Below, in pieces: positions 19,564 to 32,581 of a stretch of DNA of 64,000 bases (position 1 is the first letter of the stretch; every line of letters starts with the position of its first letter). The notes below the pieces were generated by a model. The model saw nothing but the letters and a program-made list of their open reading frames with translations. It ran no database searches and was not told where the DNA came from. This stretch comes from Zygophlyctis sp. KS116 (Eukaryota > Chytridiomycota): the NCBI GenBank assembly GCA_054661495.1, contig BAAFSQ010000018.1, forward strand, positions 1 through 64,000. The letters are read 5' to 3'. The position numbers and the translations under genes are program-made.

Positions 19564-22500
19564 ATGAATTCGTCAAAAATCGCTCAAGACGAATTGAAAA
19601 ATGTCTTGTCAGAGACTGCAGAAGGAGAAGATCCACTTGAGGCTGCAATGCTACAAAGAAGAATAAATGATGCGTCTGATTCTTATAAAAATCAACGGAT
19701 CGGAAGGATGCTTTCTCCAGAAAGAAAAGATGCTTTTAATAAAGATGATGAGACTGCAAGATCTTATTCTCAAGTCATGAAAGAGCAAGAAATGGAAAAG
19801 GAAAAGCAGGCCGCACAAAGGAAAATTAATCAGGAAAAGAAGAGTGAATGGGAAGAAGATGAAGCGCCAGCGACTAAAAAGTCTAGATGGGATAAAACTC
19901 CAAGTTCAGCATGGGAAGGAACTCCTTCTAGGAAAAGTAGATGGGATCAGACTCCAGTAGGGAAATCTTTGGATGCAACTCCAGTCGGTTTATCAGGTGC
20001 ACAAACTCCAATGCCTCAAACTCCAAGATCTGAGATACGGTTAGATAGGGAAATGGAATACAGAAATAGGTACTTGACAGATCAAGAATTTAATGCAATG
20101 ATGCCAACAGAAGGGTATAAAATTATTGAAGCTCCAACTGGTTATGAAGTTCCTGCTAGAAAGTTAATGGCTACTCCTGCTCCGTTTGAAGGCGGTGAAG
20201 ATGGGTTTAATATGCAAGAAGATGGTAAGATGGATCAATAATTAAATTTTTAGGTACAATGGGAGAAGCTGCTGGTGTAGATGTAATACCGGAAATTCCA
20301 GGTGTAGAAGGACTTTCATTCTTTAAAAATGATGATATGAAGTACTTTGGAAAACTTATGGATGATTTAAAAGAGGATGATATGACGGCTGAAGATATGC
20401 GAGAAAGGAAAATTATGAGATTATTACTTAAAATTAAAAATGGTACACCTCCAATTAGGAAAGTTGCACTAAAGCTATTGACAGAAAAAGCTAGAGATTT
20501 TGGTGCAGGTCCATTATTTAATCAGATCTTGCCACTTTTAATGTCACCAACGTTGGAGGATCAAGAGCGGCATCTTTTGGTCAAGGTTATTGATAGAATT
20601 ATGTTTAAATTGGATGATTTGGTGCGTCCTTTTGCTCATAAAATTCTGGTTGTGATTGAACCATTGCTGATTGATGAAGATTATTATGCTCGAGTGGAAG
20701 GAAGAGAAATTATTTCAAATCTTTCAAAGGCTGCAGGTTTAGCAACAATGATTTCAGTAATGAGACCTGATATTGATCATCCTGATGAATATGTAAGAAA
20801 TACAACTGCTAGAGCTTTTTCTGTTGTTGCATCTGCATTAGGGATTCAAGCTTTATTGCCTTTTCTAAAAGCTGTTTGCAAGTCAAAAAAGTCATGGCAG
20901 GCTCGGCATACTGGAATTAAGATTGTTCAGCAGATAGCTATCCTTTTAGGTTGTGCAGTTCTCCCACATCTCAGAAATCTTGTTGAATCAATTGCACATG
21001 GTTTAGAAGATGAGCAACCAAAAGTCCGAACAATTACTGCTCTTGCTGTTTCTGCTCTTGCAGAGGCTTCTGCTCCCTATGGTATTGAATCTTTTGACCA
21101 AATACTTCGTCCATTATGGTCAGGAATAAAAAGACATAGAGGAAAAGGCTTGGCTGCATTTATCAAAGCAATTGGGTTTATTATTCCCTTGATGGATGAA
21201 GAATATGCAAACTATTATACAAAAGAAGTCATGACTATTCTTGTTCGTGAATTTCAAACCCCAGATGATGAAATGAAGAAAATTGTCTTGAAAGTTGTCA
21301 AACAATGTGTGGCAACTGAAGGAGTTGAAGGGAGCTATATTCGTAGAGAAATCATGCCAGAATTTTTTAGAAACTTTTGGGTGCGCCGAATGGCTCTGGA
21401 CCGAAGAAATTACCTTCAGCTTGTTGATGCTACTCTCGAAATCGCCCGGAAAGCAGGTGTTGCTGAAATTATCAACAAAATCATTGATGGACTAAAGGAT
21501 GAATCAGAACCTTTTAGGAGAATGGTGATAGAGGGGATCGACAAAATAGTGGGAGAACTTGGAACCGCTGATATTGATGATCGCATGCAAGAAGTTCTGA
21601 TAGATGGAATTTTATATGCCTTTCAAGAGCAAACTGCCGAAGATATTATCATTTTGAATGGATTTGGAACTGTAGTTAACAAATTTGGCCTACGTATCAA
21701 GCCCTATTTACCACAAATATGTTCGACAATTCTATGGAGGCTCAATAATAAAAGTGCAAGAGTGCGCCAACAGGCTGCAGATCTAGTTGCCAAGATTGCA
21801 GGTGTAATGAAAAGCTGTGAAGAAGAAAAGTTAATGGGCCATCTCGGCGTAGTTTTGTATGAATATTTAGGAGAAGAATATCCTGAAGTTCTTGGGTCAA
21901 TTCTGAAAGGGCTCAAGGCCATTGTAAATGTTGTAGGAATGTCAACAATGACCCCCCCTATCAAGGATCTTCTTCCTCGTTTAACACCAATTTTGAAGAA
22001 TCGTCATGAAAAAGTCCAGGAACATTGTATAGATCTGGTTGGTCGAATAGCAGATCGTGGTGCGGAATTTGTTTCCGCTAGAGAGTGGATGCGTATTTGT
22101 TTTGAACTTTTAGACATGTTAAAAGCGCATAAAAAGAGTATTCGTAGAGCCACAATCAACACTTTTGGATACATTGCTAAAGCTATTGGTCCCCAGGATG
22201 TTTTATCTACATTATTGAATAATCTCAAAGTTCAAGAGCGTCAAAATCGTGTTTGCACAACGATTGCTATTGCTATTGTTGCCGAAACCTGTGGTCCATT
22301 TACGGTTTTACCAGCTCTAATGAATGAATATCGCATCCCAGAAGGCAATGTCCAGAATGGTGTTCTAAAATCTTTGTCATTTATGTTTGAATATATTGGA
22401 GAGATGGGAAAAGATTATATTTATGCGTTAACACCTCTCTTGGAAGATGGATTAATTGACCGTGATATGATTCATCGTCAAACAGCTTGTTCAACTGTAA

Positions 22501-22894
22501 AACATATGGCCTTGGGAGGGGCTTTTCTTGGAGTTGAGGACGCTATCGGTCATCTTTTAAATGTTGTATTTCCAAATATTTTTGAGGTAATTTTTTACAA
22601 AATAAAAATATAAGATGGCTCCACACATTCAAAATGCTGTAACAGAGTGCCTTGAAGCTTTCAGACTCTGTCTAGGACCATCAGTGGTTCTAAACTACTT
22701 ATTGCAAGGACTTTTCCATCCTGCTAGAAAAGTGCGAGAAGCATATTGGAGGGTATTATTTGATTTAATTAATTTTTTAGAATTATAATAATCTTTATAT
22801 TGGTTCTCAGGATGCATTGGTCTGCTTTTTCCCAAAAATTGATGCTGATGAGAGAAATGACTATGCTCGGCATGAATTAGAAATGGTCATTTAA
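19564..22894 (+). CDS. SF3B1: U2 snRNP subunit SF3B1 (SAP155/Prp10)
   Basis: Four exons, 1081 aa: 19564-20224, 20254-22586, 22615-22752, 22781-22904 minus the last 10 bases, so ending 22894. Introns are 29, 28 and 28 nt. The N-terminus has SRWD-TP repeats that bind UHM proteins. The rest is a HEAT superhelix nearly identical to other eukaryotes, for example [20 protein letters not shown] around the cancer hotspot, [18 protein letters not shown], and LFHPARKVR. The end HELEMVI matches the family C-terminus. The N-terminal region is shorter than in human. It recognises the branch point, notable where introns are only about 26 nt. It ends 4 bp from the convergent lipase gene. Confidence 0.97.
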
Positions 22895-22898
22895 TATT

Positions 22899-23856
22899 CT
22901 AAAAACAATGCTTGCGGCCCATCCTAATCCCATAATAAACACCATGATACTCTAAACTTTTAGCGACTTTTGGTAGAATATATAAACTATTTGAGCATTT
23001 TCTGTCTTCTCCATTCCACTTACTACAAAATCTTACTTGTCCATCTTTATCTAAATAAATTTCCCTAGGAAAATGATGATATCCAAGAGATTTGAATGGC
23101 TAAATTGATTAAAATTCCAAAATTACCAAATGTGGCACTGGATCACTATAATTTACTGAACGATATACATTTAATCCTATTTCACTGACTGCCATTGAAA
23201 GTATCTTATTTCCTATTCTCGGACTCCCCTAATATTAACTTGAAATAACTAACCATTGTATACAGATGAATTTGCGAACTATTCCTTAAATAAGATAAAT
23301 ATCCAAAAGGTGAAACAGTATCTAATGCAGCTAAAGTAGCAATTGCTCCTCCTAAAATATTAATGGATCAATACCTACCTAGTGAATGTCCGACAAAAAC
23401 AATATCGTAAACTGGGTATTTGATGGCGTAATCTAGGACCAATCTTTGAACTAGAGACTTGACTGCATTATAAGATGAAGAAAATCCCTGATGAGTAAAT
23501 GGAGTTGTTACCAGAGGAACTTGAGGAAATGTTTTTGTAGTAAAGAATTTAAGAATGCTCTTACGGTTTTCATAATTGCTAGTTCCTCTAAATGATAACA
23601 CAATAGCTTCATTCAGCACTCCGATAAATCCCTGAACTCCAGTTTGAGAATCGTTAAACGATACGATTGATTTTATATTTTTCATTGCTGGATCACTACA
23701 GTAATTACATGTCCAATTGCTAATCTTGTCCAGCGAACAGTATGCAATCGCAGAAAGCTTTCCGGCCGCTTCAAAAGAGTAAAGCTGATTAGAAGATGGG
23801 CTTACAATGCCCGATATAAAAATCATTAGAATGGCAATGATCTCTAGTGGAATCAT
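22899..23856 (-). CDS. Secreted class 3 lipase
   Basis: Four exons, 292 aa: 23856-23379, 23351-23254, 23228-23127, 23099-22899, with introns of 27, 25 and 27 nt. A signal peptide (MIPLEIIAILMIFISGIVSP) is followed by a class 3 lipase domain: SFRGTSN oxyanion region, nucleophile elbow GHSLGG (the first intron interrupts the Gly codon), MGSPRIGNK, catalytic Asp in YSDPVPHLP and a His in EYHGVYYG. It probably cleaves triacylglycerols or phospholipids outside the cell. Complete triad, no sign of decay. Confidence 0.9.
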
Positions 23857-23911
23857 TCCAAATGCAAATTTTCAAGTTATGAAACAAAAGGCCAAAAATA
23901 CTTTTTTTAAC

Positions 23912-26306
23912 TTAAAACTTCCAATCTGGCTCCATATCCATTGCCCACTTAAATTTCTCTCGTAGAGTTTTAGCGAATATCTTTTCAATTGACACATCAA
24001 ACTTTTTGCACCATGCCGCTGAAATTCGCGGGTCAATGTAATTAATCTTTGATGTTCCCAAGGCAGTGGTCTTGTTTTCATCCTGAGAGTAAAAATGATA
24101 AAATTACCTTGTCGATCAAATTAGTTTTTGATGCATCAATACGGCTAGTCATTAACTCATGTTTTTTCTCTAGTTTCTCAATATCCAGAATCTGTTTTTT
24201 AGGTTTTTGATCAATGTCCATCTCAGTAATTTCTTCTTCGCCTTTTTCTCTTCTTTTTTCATTCTCTTTTGCAACCTTTACTGCAAGAGCCTTCTTTTCC
24301 TTTTCTTCCAACATTTCTAAATAGCGCTCAATAAATTCTTCGTCAACTTCTGATTCAGGATCCAATAATTCAGGTCTTTTCTTGGCTAATGATGGGTCAA
24401 GTTCCAGCATTTGTTCTGCAATCTTTTGTCTCTCATATTTAAATCCAAGGATCTTTATGTTAAGTAAAAAAGTAACACCTTATCCTTTAATTTCATCATT
24501 TGATTTCCATGGCCTTTAGTGACAGCTCTCTGATGATTACAAAGAATAGCGACTTGTCTGTTGGCTCGATTATATGCTAAAAGTTTTTCAGCAGCAGTAC
24601 CATCTTCTGGTGTTTTAATTAGTTCGTTTTGAAAAGTAAAAGATGCATTATATGTTCTAAAAACTTTTGCAGTGAGTCCGGCCATAAAACCTGATAGGTA
24701 TTTATTTAAAAGAGTAGTCTAAAATAAGAAAAATTAGCTTACAGTGAGTCTATCAAAAAGCAAATCTCCTTCAGTCTTTGGTTCTCTTTTAAATATTTTC
24801 AAATTCTTGAAAATTTGAACATCAACTTCGACTTCATTATAGTATCTTATCGAATCTTTACCCAAAAAGTCAAAAATGACTTTGTTGGGAGGCTCTAAAG
24901 ATATGTGTTCAAATCGAAGAGAACAGCAACCTACTGTATCCGCTTCATCATCACCCTTTTCATTCCCTGCTCTTAATGCAAAACGGTCAATTAAATAAAG
25001 AGCAGTCGCACGTTGTCTGATAACCATTTGTTTGTCTTTTAATTGTTCTGTATATTCATTTCTTATTCTATTAATATGATGCTAAATTTTAATAAATATA
25101 AATTACTTTAAGTTCTCTAGCCTTTTCAAACTTTTTAAAATCTGATTGACCCTTCAGACTTGAATTTGCAGCCAGAAAAACATATTTAAAATTTTCATTT
25201 ACATTTTCTTTCCAAAAAGCAAGCCATGTGACTTTATTATCATGAACGACTTGTCCCCAAGAATGACCAGCAGGAGGTTCAGGAACTGGATCCTTTTCTC
25301 CAATATTAATTGTAATTTGTTCTGGAGACACACGAGTCTGAAATTAAAACTTTTTAAAAAATTACCTTTAGTGAACCAGTTTTAGGATGTTCCCCTCTAC
25401 CCTTGAATAAACCAGGAGGTTCAATCCTAAAATTCCCAACCTTTTCCTTCCTTGCATCTAAATACGCAAATCCATACTGCTCATCAATCTTTAATTTTTC
25501 TTCTTTAATCTTTAATTTTTCTTCCTTTGTCATTGACTTTTTCTTCTCTTTGACACCTTCTAAATACTCTGTGATTGGCGTAAAATCACAATCTTCAAAT
25601 TTCTTAATAGGACATCCTGGATCATTCTCTTTGAGAACCTACAAATTAAAATTCACTGCCAAGCATCCAAGCATCATTTCCAAGCACAAAAGCAGTAAAA
25701 ATTTAAGTGCTTGGATGCCTGAATTTCCTGGATAACGGTAATTACCTGCATGAAATCATTAAAGAAATTCTTTTGAAATACATCATTATTTACCCAATCT
25801 GTACCTATTAAAGCAGCATAAAAACTAGCAACTTCTTCTGAATTTGGCGATAAATCAATTTCTTTCCCTTTATACTTCATTTTAATTCCATGCGGTTGAT
25901 ACTCTGGAGGAAATAAAACTCCATTATGTACTAGACTATTCCATTTTATAGTATCATCTCTATTTTCTTCCAACCACCATTTATATTCCTCTTCCTCCTC
26001 TTCATCCTTTTTAGGGGAACCTTTTGGCGAAGACTTTGGCGAGTCTTTAATCAAATCCTTTTTTGGGGACTTTCTAGTCTTTTTGGGCGTGACTTGTTCA
26101 TTTTTGACTCTAGGAGAAGATTTAACGCTAGAGATTTTCCTAGAAATTTTCTTGGATGAAATTAGCGGCATATCTTCATCAGACGACACTTTTAAATTCT
26201 TGGTTTTTTTAGGTTTAAAGCTAGATTTAACTTCAGTTTTGATTCTTTTTAAAGGAATATCTTCTTCTGATGAACTCTAAACATGAAAAATTTAAAAAAG
26301 TACCAT
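23912..26306 (-). CDS. TOP1: DNA topoisomerase I (type IB)
   Basis: Eight exons, 710 aa: 26306-26304, 26276-25746, 25638-25366, 25337-25107, 25081-24743, 24718-24479, 24452-24108, 24082-23912. The first exon is just the ATG. Introns are 27, 107, 28, 25, 24, 26 and 25 nt. A basic N-terminal tail leads to the core ([72 protein letters not shown]), a charged linker, and the active-site SKINYIDPR with Tyr near residue 669. It relaxes supercoils in the nucleus. The sixth intron from the 3' end (107 nt) is exceptional and strongly structured. Confidence 0.97.
25639..25745 (-). other. Exceptionally long TOP1 intron with a hairpin
   Basis: GT-AG intron of 107 nt, confirmed by the conserved frame on both sides. 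On the minus strand, intron positions 20-26 (AAATTCA) pair with 91-97 (TGAATTT), and 28-38 (GCATCCAAGCA) pair perfectly with 73-83. An inner alternative stem CCAAGCAC/GTGCTTGG is also possible. Looping this out leaves 29 nt. No convincing C or D box or ACA box, so not an obvious snoRNA. Confidence 0.75.
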
Positions 26307-26596
26307 TCTCAGTATAGAATAATAAAAATAATTGATTTTTGGTCTGAAAACTAAAAGTTTTAAAATTTTTACGAGAAATTTAGGACTAGTTTTAGGTGTT
26401 TTACTATTCTGATTGATGGATTGTTACTGCAATTATCAAATTAGATGGATCAATAGAAATAATGATTTAGTCTTGAGATGATTTAGTAAAATTATATTTC
26501 CTGCGTATCAAGATTAAAATGATTAAAAGAGATTTGAAAGATCTAAAGGTCGCGCCCATTTTAATTCACCGCTAAAGTTTCTGATTTCATTTTATT
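26307..26596. promoter_or_regulatory. Divergent TOP1/PLK intergenic region
   Basis: 290 bp between two divergent starts. The only G/C-rich spot is TCGCGCCCATTT at about 26549-26560, which on the minus strand reads AAATGGGCGCGA and resembles an E2F/MBF-type cell-cycle site. This would suit a polo kinase promoter; inference from one motif only. Confidence 0.35.
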
Positions 26597-29032
<2,436 letters not shown>

Positions 29033-29036
29033 TAAT

Positions 29037-29630
29037 CTAATTCAATGAAACTTCATTACTTTTCCTCAACAAGTCCATCATTCCTAGAGGTAATATCGGA
29101 CCATTATCATCCACCAAGTACCTAAAAGGCATTTCCACCTCCTCCTTTTTCCCGAGTCTAATGACTGGTCTATCAACAGTAGCCAGATCTTGCAAATGTA
29201 TTTGATCTTTACAAATCTTGTTTGCGACTAAACAAGCAGTATCTGTAGTCATTTGAACTGGACCTAAATTCCTAGTTGAGAATCCCAAATCTCTCAATTC
29301 CTTTGTTCTATCTTTTGGCGGATCATCACCCAAAATCCCTCCAAACAATAGAGCATCATACTCTGCTGCATCTTGTGGTGAAAGAGGAATTGGTGATTTT
29401 GGATCACATAGTAAGACCCGATTAAAATCCAGACCGAATGCATTAGATTTGCATAAATCCAGTATCCGACTACTTGTAAGTTGAGCATTGAGATTCAAGT
29501 TTTTCATCAATGCTGGATCTAGTCCAGAAAGTATTAAATTCTCAGATCCAACAACCGATGCAATATTCTTGTATTCTAATAATGACCATTCATCACATTC
29601 AGGCTCTAGATGCTCAACAATGAATTTCAT
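29037..29630 (-). CDS. SFM1: SPOUT-type protein arginine methyltransferase SFM1
   Basis: Single exon, 197 aa. GGILGDDPPKDRTKELRDLG, RNLGPVQMTTDTA and PFRYLVDDNGPILPLGMMDLL match the Sfm1 family (SAM-dependent SPOUT fold), which in yeast methylates an Arg of ribosomal protein uS3. The length fits the family. It overlaps nothing and converges on PLK. Confidence 0.9.
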   Translation of the reverse strand: MKFIVEHLEPECDEWSLLEYKNIASVVGSENLILSGLDPALMKNLNLNAQLTSSRILDLCKSNAFGLDFNRVLLCDPKSPIPLSPQDAAEYDALLFGGILGDDPPKDRTKELRDLGFSTRNLGPVQMTTDTACLVANKICKDQIHLQDLATVDRPVIRLGKKEEVEMPFRYLVDDNGPILPLGMMDLLRKSNEVSLN

Positions 29631-29822
29631 TCTTTAGGATCCACCCTTGCCACATTTTTCCTTTTTGTTGTTGCAGTTATTGTTGTCCTGTTAATATTTT
29701 TTATCAATGAGATTTATTTGTATTTATAATGATCAGAGTTGAGTGATCATCCTACATTGAGAGTTGCCGCTGACGGCTATTTAAAGGCGCAATATGATGT
29801 TTCAAGACTCTCAAAATTAAAT
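29631..29822. other. Divergent intergenic region
   Basis: 192 bp between SFM1 and the small secreted protein, including a TATTTATAATGATCAG box near 29730. An in-frame extension of the secreted gene reaches 29739 but would bury the signal peptide. Confidence 0.45.
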
Positions 29823-30062
29823 ATGAAAGGACTAATGTTTATGCTTATGATTGCAATTACTACTGCTATGCCATTTAAATTCCCAACTGGTAAAGTTACA
29901 GTTCCTAAAGTAGCACCCAAAGCTGCTAATAATGCTCAATCGCAGAGAGCTACTTCTGCTCAATTAAGACAGCAGCAAATTCATCGGGAAGCTTATGAAC
30001 GGTATCTCAGAGAACAGTATGAGATAAAGAGAAGCAATGCATTTGATGAACTAGATGAATAG
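29823..30062 (+). CDS. Small secreted protein
   Basis: 79 aa from the ATG at 29823, chosen because it places a signal peptide (MKGLMFMLMIAITTAMPF) at the N-terminus; the longer frame from 29739 would hide it. The mature part has a Lys/Pro/Val segment, then a Gln/Arg-rich helix (QLRQQQIHREAYERYLREQY). No Cys and no known domain. Candidate secreted factor or effector of a parasite, by features only. Confidence 0.55.
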   Translation: MKGLMFMLMIAITTAMPFKFPTGKVTVPKVAPKAANNAQSQRATSAQLRQQQIHREAYERYLREQYEIKRSNAFDELDE

Positions 30063-30452
30063 ATTTCAAACCTCCAGGATCGAGGTTTCGGACAGATCGG
30101 ATTTATCTATCAAATAGCCTAACTGATAATAAATGCACCATGTCTGATCATCATAAGAATTTATTTTTATTTTTGAGAATTATGGATGTACTGTTCCAAC
30201 ATATCGCCCTAATGCTTTTTATTAATTGTTATAACGGGGATTCGGACGAGCGATTGTGAATCCATCAATACAAGGAAAGGGATAATTAAAAATAATATGA
30301 TATCCGTGCCAATCGATTAATCATGTTGGATTTTCTTCTAAAAGGAAGTTTTACTTTACCATGCAGTATTTCGAACACCATGAATTATGGCGCATTGTCC
30401 TCACGTCGATTGTCAAATAACTCTAAACTTTCGTAAACAATAAACAAAAAAA
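30063..30452. other. Intergenic with a small hairpin
   Basis: No gene seen. At 30068-30088, six bases after the preceding stop codon, a perfect 7-bp inverted repeat (AAACCTC, 7-nt loop, GAGGTTT) could act in 3'-end formation, or be chance. Confidence 0.35.
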
Positions 30453-30865
30453 ATGCTGCTTTAATCTCTCAAGAATTATATCGGGACGTTTGCTCTCACT
30501 GTAATGATCTCAGGGACTGATGCAGCGGTTTCATGTGATTCAAGATCTTGTCAATGCTGCTGGGTTGTCCGATCATGGCAACTGATGGGGAAAAGCACAT
30601 CAGTTTCTTCTACTAGTAGCACTGCATGTTGTTCGTTGAGTGGTGTGAGCTGTTCTGGATCTTCAGTTACAGAGATTTATTGGAACTCGAAATATCTTAC
30701 AGGGACAATTCCTGCAGAACTCGGAAAGTTGACAAGTTTGACTTTACTGTAATTAAGTTCCAAATTTAAAATTCATGTTATCTGTACAACAACGATCTCA
30801 GCGGATCAATTCCTGCAGAGTTTGGAAATTTGGGAAATTTAGTATACCTCATCATATGCCTCTAA
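30453..30865 (+). pseudogene. Broken LRR protein gene, third family member
   Basis: Related to the two LRR genes at 42-44.5 kb: it shares CCWVVRSWQLMG, the Ser-rich block, ACCSLSGVSC, and LTGTIPAELGKLTSLTLL. A signal-peptide frame starts at 30453 but has TAA as its fourth codon. The 72-base LRR exon that should follow (YNNDLSGSIPAEFGNLGN) is present, but the intron before it (donor GTAATT at about 30751) lacks an AG acceptor at the expected place. The remaining repeats, transmembrane segment and tail are missing. Nonsense plus splice loss plus truncation make this a pseudogene. Confidence 0.75.
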
Positions 30866-30971
30866 TTGCAAGGCTACAGTGGATGAAATGACCGATAAAA
30901 TGAGTAAGTAACAAATTTGGAAGATATCAATACTGCTATTGATCGCTCACAAAAAAGAAAAGAGAACTACA

Positions 30972-31474
30972 TTAAAATCCTTGCGGTCTATCGCCATAAT
31001 AACTATGCGGTATATCATCCATGATATTCTGCCTTTGTACTCCTTACAACTACAAGAATAGCTGTTCGCAATCCTCCTTGTTTGATTCCATACTTTTCAA
31101 GTTTCTCATCAGTCAAAGCAAGATCATCACTAGCCATAAGTTGATCATATTCAATATCTTCCTTATAGAATACTGCGCGTACTTGTTTCATCTGTTGTGG
31201 TTTTTTCACTGGATTCTTCAAAGCTTCTTCCAATTTTCCAAAGAATTGCTCCATTTCAGGGCTAAATTCAGCTACAGTTAGATACCGACTATTACCAATC
31301 TCCAACACAGGTATATTCATATCAACATCTTTATTTGCTTTCATAAAATTTAGTAACCTAGAATTAATAAAGAAAATATAACCTGTCTAGCTTTTCATTT
31401 TGAGAATCTAGTTTTTCATCAATCTTTTCCAACTCTTGCCGATTTTTGTCAATCAACTCTTCCAATAGATCCAT
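30972..31474 (-). CDS. Hypothetical coiled-coil protein
   Basis: Three exons, 152 aa: 31474-31383, 31357-31048, 31028-30972. Introns are 25 nt and, if correct, only 19 nt. The N-terminus is a Leu/Glu/Lys coiled coil (MDLLEELIDKNRQELEKIDE). The rest contains IGNSRYLTVAEF and KYGIKQGGLRTAILVV, with no family I recognise. Without the 19-nt intron the frame ends ten codons later at 31015. It is divergent from the following plus-strand gene with 122 bp between. Confidence 0.6.
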
Positions 31475-31596
31475 CCTACGCCGCGACCGGAACCACAGTA
31501 TCGTTTAGAGAAAACTGCAAGTAAATTCCTTTGATTTTTTCAAACATCAAATTTTTGTCACAAAATAAACGCAAACACGAACCGTTCAACACGACA

Positions 31597-32512
31597 ATGG
31601 TTGACAGTATGTACGAGCCCACTCCGCCAAAGAGACTCTGTTTGGTCAATGAGTCAAGTTCCCCATCATTCTCTGAACTGTCAGTCAACAATGAACAAAA
31701 CACTTATAGTTTACGAAAAAAACGCCAACATTCTCCAATTAAATCTAGACTGCGGATTCGTGCCTTGTTAGATTACGGATTTGAAGACCCCGAGGCAAAT
31801 GGAATTCAACCACAAAAGGACGGTATTCAGATTGAAAAGCGGGTTACAAGGAGTAGTAATATTGAAAATGGTATCTATTCAGACTTAAATTTTAGAAGAT
31901 CAAAAGATTGCATTACCACTTATACCTCTAGATTCAAATCTAGTTGTTTCAATTACAGATTCAGACTATATAAGGGGGATTGCTGAATTATCAGTACATA
32001 TATTGATTGATAGTAATCTAAGTATACCAACAAAAACTGATATTCTAACTCCAAATTTCTCAATTATTTCTCAAAATATGCAAAATCATTCATTAAACTC
32101 TATAGAAGATATTTCTGATTCATCATTTATTAATAGGCACAGGAAGAAGGAATTGTTTGAGAAGAAAACAAAGAATCGTGCAAAAGAAGTTTATAGATAT
32201 GAATTGTATTCTAAAATGCTCAAAGAATCAAGTTCAAATTTAAAGAGTGAATCTTCACTAGTCAATTTTGAAAAAAACGTAGAAACAGATCAAGAATGGT
32301 ACAAGGATTTAATTCAAGGGAAGGAAAAGGCGGTTTTTAGAGTTGGAGTGTTTAATGGACAAGAATTATGGGGAATAGAACAAGATCGGTTAGAGGAATT
32401 GATCAAATCAAAGGAAATTCAGTCTGATTATTTACCTGTAAATACACCTATAGAGACTATGGAATTATCTTGTAAAAAGGATAGATCAACAAGGAAAAAA
32501 ATATCAAAATAA
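31597..32512 (+). CDS. Nuclear protein, possibly SAS4-like
   Basis: Two exons, 296 aa: 31597-31870 and 31896-32512, with a 25-nt intron that joins two frames cleanly. Basic clusters (KKRQHSPIKSRLRIR) suggest nuclear import. The middle is Ser/Asn-rich. HRKKELFEKKTKNRAKEVYR begins a charged helical segment reminiscent of the SAS complex subunit 4 domain, a histone acetyltransferase scaffold. The match is weak, so treat it as uncharacterised. Confidence 0.55.
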
Positions 32513-32540
32513 ATTGTTTTTTGTTCATGTTTTGCTAGTG

Positions 32541-32559
32541 TGACGTTTACGCTACGTCA
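32541..32559. promoter_or_regulatory. Inverted TGACGT half-sites
   Basis: TGACGT, 7 bp, ACGTCA: two ATF/CREB-type half-sites in inverted orientation in the 69-bp gap before the gene at 32582. Binding is speculative. Confidence 0.3.
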
Positions 32560-32581
32560 TTTTTAATTTTTACAGCTGAAT

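Noticed and set aside
24453-24478. Non-canonical donor GTGTTA as evidence against this TOP1 intron
   Set aside because: The conserved frame on both sides requires removal; the donor is still GT.
25639-25745. Box C/D snoRNA in the TOP1 intron
   Set aside because: ATGATGC is near a C box but there is no CTGA D box in a suitable place on that strand.
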